Assembly (NCBI GenBank): GCA_016794525.1
Contig: JAEUJY010000033.1
Coordinates: 1 to 64,000 of the forward strand
Origin: Myxococcales bacterium
Lineage (GTDB): Bacteria; Myxococcota_A; Polyangia; Haliangiales; Haliangiaceae
Reading direction: 5' to 3'
Length of the DNA: 64,000 nt
Position 1 is the stretch's first letter. Each line of letters opens with the position of its first letter. The notes under the pieces are model-generated. The model did not search any database. It was not told the DNA's origin and saw only the letters and a program-made list of their open reading frames with translations. This document shows, in pieces, positions 36,855 through 45,037 of the stretch. The translations under genes were made by a program, and so were the position numbers.

Positions 36855-36883
36855 TTTTAGGTGAGGTATCGCCCTGATGTCAA
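36855..36883 (-). promoter_or_regulatory. Sigma-70-type promoter of the ABC operon
   Basis: Minus strand TTGACA (36878-36883), 17-nt spacer, CTAAAA (36855-36860). The leader would be about 45 nt. This is the clearest -35 hexamer in the window. Confidence 0.55.
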
Positions 36884-37118
36884 GCCGGCCCCCCCGCGGT
36901 GCTGCGACGGGGTGCGACAGCCGCCGAACCGCCGCCCGGCCCGCCGCATTCCCATCGGTCCGGGGTTTCGCTCCGAAAGCCCGAGGCACTCCCGGCCGCG
37001 CGGGGTCGCGGCGGCTGCCGGTGGCGCAGGCCCGCGGACGGCCTTTTCGGGCGCGCGACCACGCCGCGACGGCGCGAGCGGACAGCTCACGCGAGGGCAG
37101 CGGGCGGTGGCGACCGCG
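36884..37118. other. Gene-free stretch between ABC operon and transposase
   Basis: Apart from the promoter described at 36855-36883, the 314 bp between the genes hold nothing I can support. Several frames are open only because of base composition. Confidence 0.4.
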
Positions 37119-38021
37119 TCAAGCGGCGGCGACGGTGACGTTGGCGAAGCGGGCGAGCCAGTAGGTGCCGACGGGGAACGTGGCGGGGTGGCCGGCGAGC
37201 CAGGCCTGGCGGGCGTGGCGGTAGTCGTCCTGGAACCAGGCCATCCGGTCCAGCAGCTTGAACCTCACCGCGGCGTCGCGCGCGGCGACCCGCGGGCGGA
37301 GCCGGCGCCGCCGCGCCGGCGTGGCGGGCGCCGATCGCCACGACTGCCGGCGCACCGCGCGGCGACCGACCACCCGGGCCCCGGTCCGCGCGCGCTCCGC
37401 GGCCTGCGCCGCCTCGATCGCCGTCACCCGCTCGCGCACCTCGCGGCGCACCGCCTCGGCGTCCCCCAGCTCCTCCGGGATGGCCAGCGTGATCGTCGCG
37501 ACCTCCGGCAGGTCGCCGTCGGGGCTGAAGAAGTGGCGCGGCCGCGGCACGGTCAGCGTGCGGCCGTTCAGGAACGCCGCCAGCCCGTTGACGCCGGGCC
37601 ACTGCGCCACCCGCTCGACCAGGCCGGCCTGCACCGGGTTGGCGGCGGCGTAGACCAGCTTGTCGATCACCGCCGCGCGATCGCCCAGCTCGACGAAGCT
37701 CGGCGGGTCCGACGACCAGAAGTTCTCCCCCCGCTTGCGGTACGCGTTCATCGCCCGCGCGACCAGCTTGTGGAAGTGCTCGGTGAACTGCACGCGCAGC
37801 CCCCTCCGATCGAACAGCACGATGTGGTGGTGGTTGCTCATCACCGACGGCAGCAACACCTCGATCGCGAACCGCACCGCCGCGACCGCCAGGCAGTAGA
37901 GGACGATCTGGTTGGTGTCGGCGTCCGGCCGCAGCAAGAACTGCCGCTGCGTGCAGCGCCGGGTCAACAACCCGAACGTCCCCGGGAGCACCTGCTGCGG
38001 CCTCGACACGCGCCGGGACAC
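37119..38021 (-). CDS. REP-associated tyrosine transposase-like protein (Y1/HUH family)
   Basis: 300 residues from GTG 38021 (GTG 38009 possible). It starts LLTRRCTQRQFLLRP, has the metal-binding HUH-type SNHHHIVL at 62-69 and YAAANPVQAGLVERVAQWPG, the features of the Y1 transposase/RAYT family common in myxobacteria. A long C-terminal region rich in Arg continues beyond the usual catalytic domain. There are no terminal inverted repeats and no second gene, so this is a stand-alone domesticated type rather than an insertion sequence. A palindrome cluster lies at its 5' side. Confidence 0.75.
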   Translation of the reverse strand: MSRRVSRPQQVLPGTFGLLTRRCTQRQFLLRPDADTNQIVLYCLAVAAVRFAIEVLLPSVMSNHHHIVLFDRRGLRVQFTEHFHKLVARAMNAYRKRGENFWSSDPPSFVELGDRAAVIDKLVYAAANPVQAGLVERVAQWPGVNGLAAFLNGRTLTVPRPRHFFSPDGDLPEVATITLAIPEELGDAEAVRREVRERVTAIEAAQAAERARTGARVVGRRAVRRQSWRSAPATPARRRRLRPRVAARDAAVRFKLLDRMAWFQDDYRHARQAWLAGHPATFPVGTYWLARFANVTVAAA

Positions 38022-38068
38022 AGCAAGCCGCGCGCCAGCCGCAACCTCGCGACGCCTCGACGGCCGCG

Positions 38069-38150
38069 TCCGGTTTTGTCCGGTTCCCGGACGATATTGG
38101 CCGGAATCCGGCCATCCCCGGACAGCCGCGCGGTGTCCGGCCGGACACCG
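38069..38150. repeat. Cluster of TCCGG palindromes beside the transposase (REP-like candidate)
   Basis: Eight TCCGG/CCGGA pentamers in 82 bp. Includes a 15-bp palindrome GGCCGGA-A-TCCGGCC (38099-38113) and a perfect 20-bp palindrome CGGTGTCCGGCCGGACACCG (38131-38150) that ends 2 bp from the ABC-F stop. It may be the RAYT substrate, a terminator for the ABC-F gene, or both. Confidence 0.6.
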
Positions 38151-38152
38151 CC

Positions 38153-39646
38153 TCACCGCACCCGCAGCTGCCCGCGGCCGAGCTCCCAGGTGGTCGTCGC
38201 CAGCGCCGCGCCCAGCCGCTCGTCGTGGCTCACCAGCACCAGCGCGCCGGTGTACGCCGCCAGCGCGACCTCGAGCCGCTCGATCGACGGCAGGTCGAGG
38301 TGGTTGGTCGGCTCGTCCAGCATCACCAGCGCCGGCCGCCGCGCCAGCCCGAGCGCCAGCGCCAGCTTGCGCGCCTCCCCCGGCGACGGCAGCGCCGACC
38401 CCAGCGCGCGCGCCGGATCGATCCCGAGCGCTGCCGCCAGCTGCCCGACCTGCCCGCGCGCCGCGCGATCGAGCCGCCGCACCGCCGCGCCGAGCGCGAC
38501 GCACGCGTCGGCGGTCAGCTCCTGCGGCAGCACCACCAGCGCCTCGGCCGGCAGCGTCCACGCCGCGGCCAGCGCGGCCAGCAGCGTCGACTTGCCGCTG
38601 CCGTTGCCGCCGCGCAGCCAGATCCGATCGTCGCGCGCGACCGCCACCCGCACGTCGCGCGCCACCACGCGGTCACCGGCGCACACGATCGGCGCGTCGA
38701 GCTGCACCAGCCACCGCCGCGCCGCGGCCCCGGCGACCACCTGCACCGGCGCGCCGCGCGCTCGCTCGACAACGACCGCGGCTTCAGCCGCCTGCGCCGT
38801 CGCCAGCCTCCCGTGGGCCCGATCGACCGCGCGCCCGGCCGCCGCCGCGGCCCAGCTCGCGAGGTTCTTGCGGCCCATCGACCGACCGTCGGCGTCGTGG
38901 CGATCCTTGATCCGCGCGCTGCCCCCCACCGCCCGCGCCGCCGCCTGCTCGCGGGTCCGCGCCTGGTGCAGCCGGCGCTCCTCGAGGCGACGGGTCGCGC
39001 CCAGCGCGGCGCGCCGCGCGTGCGCCGCCGCCGCGGCCGCGGTCCACGCAGCCCGGGCGTCGTCGTAGCCGCCGGCCCATGGCGTCGCCTGGCCGCCGTG
39101 CACGCGCACCGTCACCGCCGGCAGCCGCGCCAGCAGCCCGCGGTCGTGCGACACCACCAGGCCGAGCCCGCGGAAGCCGGCCAGCGCGTCGACCGATCGC
39201 GCCAGCGCCTCGGCGTCGAGGTGGTTGGTCGGCTCGTCGACGATCAGCAGGTCGGGCTCGCGCGCCAGCGCCGCCCCCAGCTGCCACCGCTTGCGCTCGC
39301 CCGGCGACAGCACCGCCCACCGGCCCAGCGCCTCGGGCGCCAGGCCCAGCCGCGCCCGCCACCGCGCGGCGTCGGCGTCGTCGGCCTCGGCGAAGCCGCG
39401 GACCGCCGCGTCGAGCGCGTCGACCCGCTGCGGCACCACCGCGACGCAGCCCATCGCATGGCGCCGCACGTGGCCCGCGGTCGGGGTCAGCGCGCCGGCG
39501 GCCAGCGCGAGCAGCGTCGACTTGCCGGCGCCGTTGTCACCGACGATCGCGGTCCAGCCGGGTGTCAGCGCGAGCGAGACGTCGCGCAGGATCTCGTCGC
39601 CGCCGGCATAGGCGAACGAGACCCGATCGAAGATCAGGGATTGCAT
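38153..39646 (-). CDS. ABC-F family ATPase
   Basis: 497 residues with two ABC domains and no membrane spans, as in ribosome-associated ABC-F proteins (EttA/Uup/antibiotic-resistance types). Domain 1: GDNGAGKST, LSPGERKRW, LLIVDEPTNHLD. Domain 2: GGNGSGKST, a weak signature LPSPGEARKL, LVMLDEPTNHLD. The linker (about 200-260) carries RTREQAAARAVGGSARIKDRHDADGR-like basic helices, suited to reach the ribosome. GGAGG upstream of the ATG. Confidence 0.88.
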   Translation of the reverse strand: MQSLIFDRVSFAYAGGDEILRDVSLALTPGWTAIVGDNGAGKSTLLALAAGALTPTAGHVRRHAMGCVAVVPQRVDALDAAVRGFAEADDADAARWRARLGLAPEALGRWAVLSPGERKRWQLGAALAREPDLLIVDEPTNHLDAEALARSVDALAGFRGLGLVVSHDRGLLARLPAVTVRVHGGQATPWAGGYDDARAAWTAAAAAAHARRAALGATRRLEERRLHQARTREQAAARAVGGSARIKDRHDADGRSMGRKNLASWAAAAAGRAVDRAHGRLATAQAAEAAVVVERARGAPVQVVAGAAARRWLVQLDAPIVCAGDRVVARDVRVAVARDDRIWLRGGNGSGKSTLLAALAAAWTLPAEALVVLPQELTADACVALGAAVRRLDRAARGQVGQLAAALGIDPARALGSALPSPGEARKLALALGLARRPALVMLDEPTNHLDLPSIERLEVALAAYTGALVLVSHDERLGAALATTTWELGRGQLRVR

Positions 39647-39782
39647 GGAGCCTCCGCGTTGCAGATCGGACGGCCGCCGCGGCTGCGACGGCGAGGACGT
39701 GCGAGGGGTCGGGCTCAGCGCTCCATGCGGGCGCGACGCGGGCGTCGCGCGATTCCATCGATGCCAGGCGCCGCGGCGATCG

Positions 39783-41054
39783 TCAAGCGCGATCGTGCGG
39801 CGCCCCGCCCAGCAGCGCGCGCACCGGATCGCGGCCGTGCTCGATCAGCTGCCGCCAGCCGATCCGGAACAGCAGATCCGCGCCGTCGCGGCGGACGATC
39901 GTCGCCGCGTCCTCGCCGGTGGTGGCGACCAGGTGCGCGAGCCCGAGCCCGCACGCGGTCACCGCGGCCGTGACCGCCTCGCCGCGCCGGAACGTCCGGC
40001 CGTCGATCGCCGCGCCCGCGGTCAGCACGTTGGCCAGGTAGACCAGCTCGGCGATCCGCTGCTGGTGCAGCGCCGCGTCGTCGAGCTCGGCCAGCGCCGC
40101 GCGCAGGGTCGCCGCCGGACCGCCGTCGTCGCCACCCGGCAAGAGCGGCAACGCCCGCGCCCCCTCGTCGAGCACGCCGTTGGCCACCAGCAGCGCGACC
40201 AGCGCGTCGGCCGCCGCCGAGGGCCGCGCCACCGGCCGCGGCGCCAGCTCGCGGAAGTACGCGCGGGTCGTCGGGTCGCGCCCGCCGGCGCGCACCGCGG
40301 CGGCGTCCTGGCTCGCGGCCAGGCGCAAGAAGCCCGCGGCCGCGCGCGGCTCGACGTAGCCGTCGGCGGCGCGCCGGTCCTCGCGGTCCCCGGCGACGTC
40401 GTCGGCCAGCGACGCCTCGGCCGACAGCGCCGCGGTCAGCCCGCCGTCGTCGTCGACGTCGCGCCGGGCCAGGTACGCGCAGCGCTCGAGCACCCGCGCC
40501 AGCAGGTCGTGGTGCTGCTCGTCGAGCGCGACCAGCACCGCCGCCAGCGCGTCCCAGCCGTCGGCGCCGCGCGCCACCACCCGGAACGTGTCGACCTCGA
40601 CGTGCAGCCGATCGTCGAGCGCCTTCTCGACCCAGTCGGCCTCGTCGCCCAGCTCGGCCAGCTCGCGCTCGAGCTGATCGAGGTCGAGCACCAGCGCGCG
40701 CTGGTGGACGAGGTGCGTCAGCAGATCCTCCGGCAGCTCGGCCAGCCGCCGCGCGGCGAACCCGGCCCCGGCCTCGACCATCACCTCCAGCCACACCGCG
40801 AAGCGCGCCGGGTCGAGCGCCTCGGCCTGCCCCGGCCGCCCGCGCCACAGATCGTGATCGAACACGTCGGCGAGCTGCGCCGTCGTCGCGAGCGCGATCA
40901 GCTCGCCGGCGTCCTCGAGGCCGACGTGCTCGATCAGCTTGGCCAGCGCGCTGGCCGGCAGGTGATGGACGGCCTCGACCAGCGCCGGCTGCGCCAGCAC
41001 GCGGTTGAGGAGCTGGCCGCTCGAGGGCGGCGTCGGACGGACGAGCGCGGTCAT
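39783..41054 (-). CDS. DUF6178-like protein
   Basis: 423 residues, largely helical. It contains LPASALAKLIEHVGLEDAGELIALATTAQLADVFDHDLW (seen as a run of helices near 30-70), WVEKALDDRLH and LFRIGWRQLIEHG near the C-terminus, the pattern I associate with the DUF6178 family of deltaproteobacteria-type genomes. Function unknown. ATG overlaps the TetR stop (41051-41054), so it is translated with the regulator. A 136-bp space follows the ABC-F gene's start. Confidence 0.65.
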   Translation of the reverse strand: MTALVRPTPPSSGQLLNRVLAQPALVEAVHHLPASALAKLIEHVGLEDAGELIALATTAQLADVFDHDLWRGRPGQAEALDPARFAVWLEVMVEAGAGFAARRLAELPEDLLTHLVHQRALVLDLDQLERELAELGDEADWVEKALDDRLHVEVDTFRVVARGADGWDALAAVLVALDEQHHDLLARVLERCAYLARRDVDDDGGLTAALSAEASLADDVAGDREDRRAADGYVEPRAAAGFLRLAASQDAAAVRAGGRDPTTRAYFRELAPRPVARPSAAADALVALLVANGVLDEGARALPLLPGGDDGGPAATLRAALAELDDAALHQQRIAELVYLANVLTAGAAIDGRTFRRGEAVTAAVTACGLGLAHLVATTGEDAATIVRRDGADLLFRIGWRQLIEHGRDPVRALLGGAPHDRA

Positions 41055-41689
41055 GGGGCCTCCAGGGTGGGCTCGGTCGCGAGCAGCCGCGCCAGCCCGG
41101 TCAGGTGGTACGCCGCGTAGCGATCGACGGCCGCGCCGATCGCCTCGGCGGTCGCGTACTGCCGCAGGATCGCCGCCATGGCCGCGACGAACCCGCCGTA
41201 GATCTGATCGAGCACGAAGCGCGTGGTCCGGCCGACCCGCACCGCCGGGGTCAGCGTCGTCGCGTGGGCGATCGCCAGCCGCACCAGCTGCCGCCGCACC
41301 TGCGCCGCCAGCCCCGCGTACGGGGTCGCCGCGTCGCCGGCCAGCGCGATCACCACCGCGAGCCGGTGCTCGGCGCAGAACCGCATCAGCTCCTCCGACA
41401 GCACCCGGTACCGCGCGCCCGGCCCCAGCGCCGCCACGTCGCCCACCCCCGCCAGCGCCCGCACCCGCGCGGTCAGCAGCGCTCGCAGCCGCGCCACCAC
41501 CGCCGCCGGCACCGCCTGGGCCACCAGCGCCTCCTTGCCGTCGAAGTACCGGTACACGTTCCCCACCGACAGCCCCGCCCGCTCCGCGATCGCCGCGATC
41601 GACGACGCCGCCACCCCGCGCGCCACGAACTCCTCGCGGGCCGCGTCCACGATCCGCGCCTCGATCTCCGGCTTGCGCACCTGCGCCAT
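41051..41689 (-). CDS. TetR family transcriptional regulator
   Basis: 212 residues. N-terminal HTH ([30 protein letters not shown] near 28-57, in its family order), then a ligand-binding helical domain. Its gene is coupled to the DUF6178 gene. GAGGTGAT precedes the ATG, and an AT-rich dyad directly upstream is a likely autoregulatory operator. Confidence 0.9.
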   Translation of the reverse strand: MAQVRKPEIEARIVDAAREEFVARGVAASSIAAIAERAGLSVGNVYRYFDGKEALVAQAVPAAVVARLRALLTARVRALAGVGDVAALGPGARYRVLSEELMRFCAEHRLAVVIALAGDAATPYAGLAAQVRRQLVRLAIAHATTLTPAVRVGRTTRFVLDQIYGGFVAAMAAILRQYATAEAIGAAVDRYAAYHLTGLARLLATEPTLEAP

Positions 41690-41700
41690 GCCATCACCTC

Positions 41701-41718
41701 AATAGAGAATATCCTATT
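41701..41718 (-). promoter_or_regulatory. AT-rich dyad, likely TetR operator and promoter
   Basis: AATAGAGAATATCCTATT: imperfect 9-bp half-sites (AATAGAGAA and AATAGGATA) about 12 bp before the TetR ATG, in one of the few AT-rich spots of the window. It probably contains the -10 region of the gene. Confidence 0.5.
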
Positions 41719-41761
41719 CGCTTTTCTAACCACGCGCCCCACCGCTGTCAAGGCGACATTC

Positions 41762-42111
41762 CGCCCCAGCCCCGCCCCCGCCCCCGCCCCCGCCCCCGGC
41801 CCCGACTCCGGCTCCGGCTCCGATTCCGGCTCCGGCTCCGGCTCCGACTCCGGCTCCGGCTCCGGCTCCGGTTCCGACTCCGGCTCCGGCTCCGGCTCCG
41901 GCTCCGATTCCGATTCCGGCTCCGGCTCCGATTCCGATTCCGGCTCGATTCCGGCTCCGGCTCCGGCTCCGGCTCCGGTTCCGACTCCGGTCGCGGTCGC
42001 GGCCACGGTCACGGCCGCGGTCACGGCCACGGTCGCGGCCACGGTCGCGGCCGCGGTCACGGTCGCGGTCGCGGTCACGGTCACGGCCGCGGCCGCGGTC
42101 CCGGTCGCGGC
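41762..42111. repeat. Simple-sequence array of three hexamer-based blocks
   Basis: Block A (about 41762-41803) is CCCCCG units. Block B (about 41804-41988) is GGCTCC with GATTCC or GACTCC variants. Block C (about 41989-42111) is GGTCGC/GGCCAC/GGTCAC units. It fills the gap between the radical SAM gene's stop codon (42112-42114) and the TetR promoter. All six-base periodic, so frames stay open on both strands (Gly-Ser, Gly-Arg, Pro-Ala dipeptides), but no start signal or domain supports a gene. Confidence 0.85.
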
Positions 42112-43230
42112 CTAAAAAAGCCGCAGCTGTCCGCCCCGCTCCGGCTTGACGAACTGCGTCCGATCCAGCGCCCGCGCCTCCTTCTCGAACCCCAGGCGAT
42201 CCCGCGCGACCGCGAACCGCCGCGCCAGCAGCTCGGCGTATGGCCCGGTGCCGCGCATCCGCTGCGAGAAGTCGCTGTCGTACAGCTGGCCGCCGCGCAT
42301 GCCGCGCATCAGCGCCAGCACGCGCTCGGCGCGATCGGGGAAGTGCGCGCGCAGCCAGTCGTCGAAGATCTGCTTGAGCTCGTGCGGCAGCCGCAGGACG
42401 ACGTACGACGCGTAGCTGGCCCCGGCGCCGCGCGCCGCGGTCATCAGCGCCTCCAGCTCGCCGTCGTTGATCGCCGGGATCATCGGCGAGGTCAGCACGC
42501 CGACCGGCACGCCGGCCGCCGCGAGCCGCTCGATCGTCGCCAGCCGGCGGTGCGGCCGCGCCGCCCGCGGCTCGAGGATGTCGGCCAGCGCCGGCGCCAG
42601 CGTCGTCAGCGACACGTTCACCTGCGCCAGGCCGCGCGCCGCCATCGGCGCCAGCAGATCCAGATCGCGCACCACCAGCGCGCTCTTGGTGATGATCGTG
42701 ACCGGGTGATGGGTCTCGGCTAGCACCTCGAGCACCGCGCGGGTCAGCCGCCGGTCGCGCTCGATCGGCTGGTACGGATCGGTGTTGGCGCCGAGGTTGA
42801 TCGGCGAGCACTGGTAGCTCGCGCGCGCCAGCTCGCGGCGCAAGGTCGCCGCCGCCTCGGGCTTGGCCCGCAGCTTGGTCTCGAAGTCGAGCCCCGGCGA
42901 CAGCCCGAGGTACGCGTGGGTCGGGCGCGCGAAGCAGTACACGCAGCCGTGCTCGCAGCCGCGGTACGGGTTCACCGACTGATCGAACGGCACGTCGGGC
43001 GAGTCGTTGGTCGCGATGATCGACTGGATCGCCTCGTCGGTGACCGTCGTCGCCGGCGCCGGCCGCGGGTCGTCGGCGCCCAGCTCGCCCCAGCCGTCGT
43101 CGAAGCTCGCCCGCGCGAACGCGGCGTAGCGCCCGTCGGGGTTCGACACCGCGCCCCGCCCGTCGATCACCGTCGGCGGCGGCGCGTCGTCGGGCCGACG
43201 ATCAGGAGGCACCCGGTTCCCCACCCGCAC
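42112..43230 (-). CDS. PA0069-family radical SAM protein (SplB-like)
   Basis: 372 residues. [4Fe-4S] cluster motif CEHGCVYC with Cys92, Cys96, Cys99 after NPYRG; SPINLGANTDPYQPIE and HPVTIITKSALVVRD, both hallmarks of the PA0069 group, which is related to spore photoproduct lyase. Radical chemistry, substrate unknown. GTG start with two more in-frame GTGs at 43224 and 43212; no Shine-Dalgarno. The stop is immediately followed by the repeat array. Confidence 0.85.
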   Translation of the reverse strand: MRVGNRVPPDRRPDDAPPPTVIDGRGAVSNPDGRYAAFARASFDDGWGELGADDPRPAPATTVTDEAIQSIIATNDSPDVPFDQSVNPYRGCEHGCVYCFARPTHAYLGLSPGLDFETKLRAKPEAAATLRRELARASYQCSPINLGANTDPYQPIERDRRLTRAVLEVLAETHHPVTIITKSALVVRDLDLLAPMAARGLAQVNVSLTTLAPALADILEPRAARPHRRLATIERLAAAGVPVGVLTSPMIPAINDGELEALMTAARGAGASYASYVVLRLPHELKQIFDDWLRAHFPDRAERVLALMRGMRGGQLYDSDFSQRMRGTGPYAELLARRFAVARDRLGFEKEARALDRTQFVKPERGGQLRLF

Positions 43231-43368
43231 ACGTTGACCGGTCCGCCCGCGCTTGCCCAGCGGCGGGATCGGCGCTTATCGAAGCACTTCCCGGCCCAGT
43301 TTCATAACTAAACGAAAATACTCCGCTTTTTTGCCCACGGCCGCGGCTCGCTCGACATTGAGCGCTCG

Positions 43369-44319
43369 ATGGCCACGTCCAAGCGCCGCGCGCGCCTCGT
43401 CCGCTCCTCGCCCGTCGCGCCTCGCCTGGCGCGCGCCCACCGCGCCGACGCCCCGGCCATGCCGCCGTCGGCCGCGTGGCCGATCGTCAAGTGGGTCGGC
43501 GGCAAGACCAAGCTCTTGCCCGAGATCCTGCCCCGGCTGCCGCGCACCTACGGCCGCTACTTCGAGCCGTTCGCCGGCGGCGCCGCGGTGTTCTTCCACC
43601 TCGGCCCCGAGGCCGCGGTGCTGTCCGATCGCAACCCCGATCTGATCGGCATGTACCGCGCGGTCGCGACCGATCCCGACGGCGTGCTGCGCCGCCTCGC
43701 GCTGCACCAGCAGGCCCACGCCGAGGACCACTACTACCAGACCCGCGCGCGCTGGAACGATCGCTCGGTGTCGTGGACGACGCTCGATCGCGCCGCGACG
43801 TTCATCTACCTGAACCGCACCTGCTTCAACGGCCTGTGGCGGGTCAACAAGGGCGGCGGCTTCAACGTGCCGATGGGCCGCTACAAGAACCCGTCGATCT
43901 GCGACGCCGACACCGTCCACCGCGCGTCGGCGGTGCTGCGCCGCGCGACGCTCTTGTGCGGCGACTACCAGGCCGCGGTCGCCGACGCCGGCCCGGGCGA
44001 CCTGGTCTACTTCGACCCGCCCTACGATCCGGTCACGACCACCGCCAACTTCACCGCGTACACCGGCGACGGCTTCGGCCCCGCCGATCAGCAGGCGCTG
44101 GCCGACACCGTGCGCGCGCTGGCCAACCGCGGCTGCGCGGTGGTGCTGTCCAACGCCGACACGCCGCGCATCCGCGCCATGTACAAGGGCCTGCGCATCG
44201 ATCGCGTGAAGTGCCCGCGCGCGATCAACTCGGATCCGTCGCGGCGCGGCGACGTCGACGAGGTGCTGGTGCTGGCCGGCTACCCGGCGCGCGCCGGCAA
44301 GCGCGCCGCCAAGCGCTGA
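43369..44319 (+). CDS. DNA adenine methylase, Dam/D12 class (orphan)
   Basis: 316 residues. Motif X KWVGGKTKLL (41-50), motif I FEPFAGGAAVFF (65-76) and catalytic motif IV DPPYD (216-220), the alpha-class order of Dam and related N6-adenine methylases. The first 30 residues are basic and not part of the family; ATG 43459 (MPPSAAW) is an alternative start. No restriction endonuclease is adjacent, so it is likely a stand-alone methylase. GATC is frequent in the window, often within CGATCG, but target specificity is not established. An AT-rich patch at 43303-43334 may hold its promoter. Confidence 0.88.
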   Translation: MATSKRRARLVRSSPVAPRLARAHRADAPAMPPSAAWPIVKWVGGKTKLLPEILPRLPRTYGRYFEPFAGGAAVFFHLGPEAAVLSDRNPDLIGMYRAVATDPDGVLRRLALHQQAHAEDHYYQTRARWNDRSVSWTTLDRAATFIYLNRTCFNGLWRVNKGGGFNVPMGRYKNPSICDADTVHRASAVLRRATLLCGDYQAAVADAGPGDLVYFDPPYDPVTTTANFTAYTGDGFGPADQQALADTVRALANRGCAVVLSNADTPRIRAMYKGLRIDRVKCPRAINSDPSRRGDVDEVLVLAGYPARAGKRAAKR

Positions 44320-44339
44320 GCGGCACGCGTCGCCCGAGC

Positions 44340-44978
44340 TCAGTCGATCCAGCCCTGCTCGATCAGCGCGGTGCCGAGGGCGGCCTCGAGGTCGTCGCGA
44401 AACCCGGCCGCCGGCAGCGGCGCGTCGCACCCTTCGGCCAGCGTCGGCAGATCCTTGCCGCAGTCGATGATCACCGCGCTGCGCCAGACGCCCGCGAAGC
44501 GCCCGCGCACCCGGGTGCTCGGCGGCGAGGTCGCCCAGGTGGCCCGGTACAGCGGGTGCCCCTCGTCGTCGGCGTACTCGTCGAGCTCGAGGAACGCGTC
44601 GCCGTCGATCGCGGGCACCTCGACCTCGACCGGGTAGGTCTCGCAGGACAACAGCCGGAGATCGACGCCGAGCGTGACCGCGACGCCCTGCAGGTAGCGC
44701 ATCGCCGGATCGGTGTAGCCGTACTGCGACGGCCCCATCAGCGCGACCACCGGCGCGCCAGCGGCGCCGTCGTAGGTCAGCCGCAGGTTGGCGGGGAGCT
44801 CGGCCGCCAGCGCCGCCGCGTCGATCGGGCCGCCGTCCTCGCCGAGGTCGCGCAACGCCGGCGGCCCCGCCACCAGCCGCCAGCGCGTCAGCACGTCGTG
44901 CACGCGCGCGACGTGGGCCGCGGTCGGCCGCCACGCCAGGTCCGCCACGAACAGGCCGTGCTTGTATTCGACGCCCAT
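44340..44978 (-). CDS. Hypothetical protein
   Basis: 212 residues, acidic, no signal peptide or membrane span. Begins MGVEYKHGLFVADLAWRPTA; later has RLTYDGAAGAPVVALMGPSQYGY and YADDEGHPLYRATWA. A regular alpha/beta profile suggests a soluble cytosolic protein. No family recognised. Convergent with the methylase gene (20 bp gap). Confidence 0.6.
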   Translation of the reverse strand: MGVEYKHGLFVADLAWRPTAAHVARVHDVLTRWRLVAGPPALRDLGEDGGPIDAAALAAELPANLRLTYDGAAGAPVVALMGPSQYGYTDPAMRYLQGVAVTLGVDLRLLSCETYPVEVEVPAIDGDAFLELDEYADDEGHPLYRATWATSPPSTRVRGRFAGVWRSAVIIDCGKDLPTLAEGCDAPLPAAGFRDDLEAALGTALIEQGWID

Positions 44979-45037
44979 GGCGTCGAGCCGACCACGGCGG
45001 CGCCGCGGCGGTCAACCGCGCGCCGCGCGGCCCTGGC

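Noticed and set aside
37119-38150. Complete insertion sequence
   Set aside because: No terminal inverted repeats, target duplication or second ORF; palindromes occur only on one side.
38153-39646. ABC-F protein as an ABC transporter ATPase
   Set aside because: Two ABC domains in one chain, no membrane partner, and linker of ABC-F type.
41105-42115. Open frame encoding Gly-Ser and Gly-Arg dipeptides through the hexamer array
   Set aside because: It is open only because six-base repeats cannot create stops; no ribosome site, and it begins antisense to the TetR gene.
43369-44319. Restriction-modification system around the Dam-like methylase
   Set aside because: The neighbours are a radical SAM enzyme and an unrecognised acidic protein with no nuclease motif.
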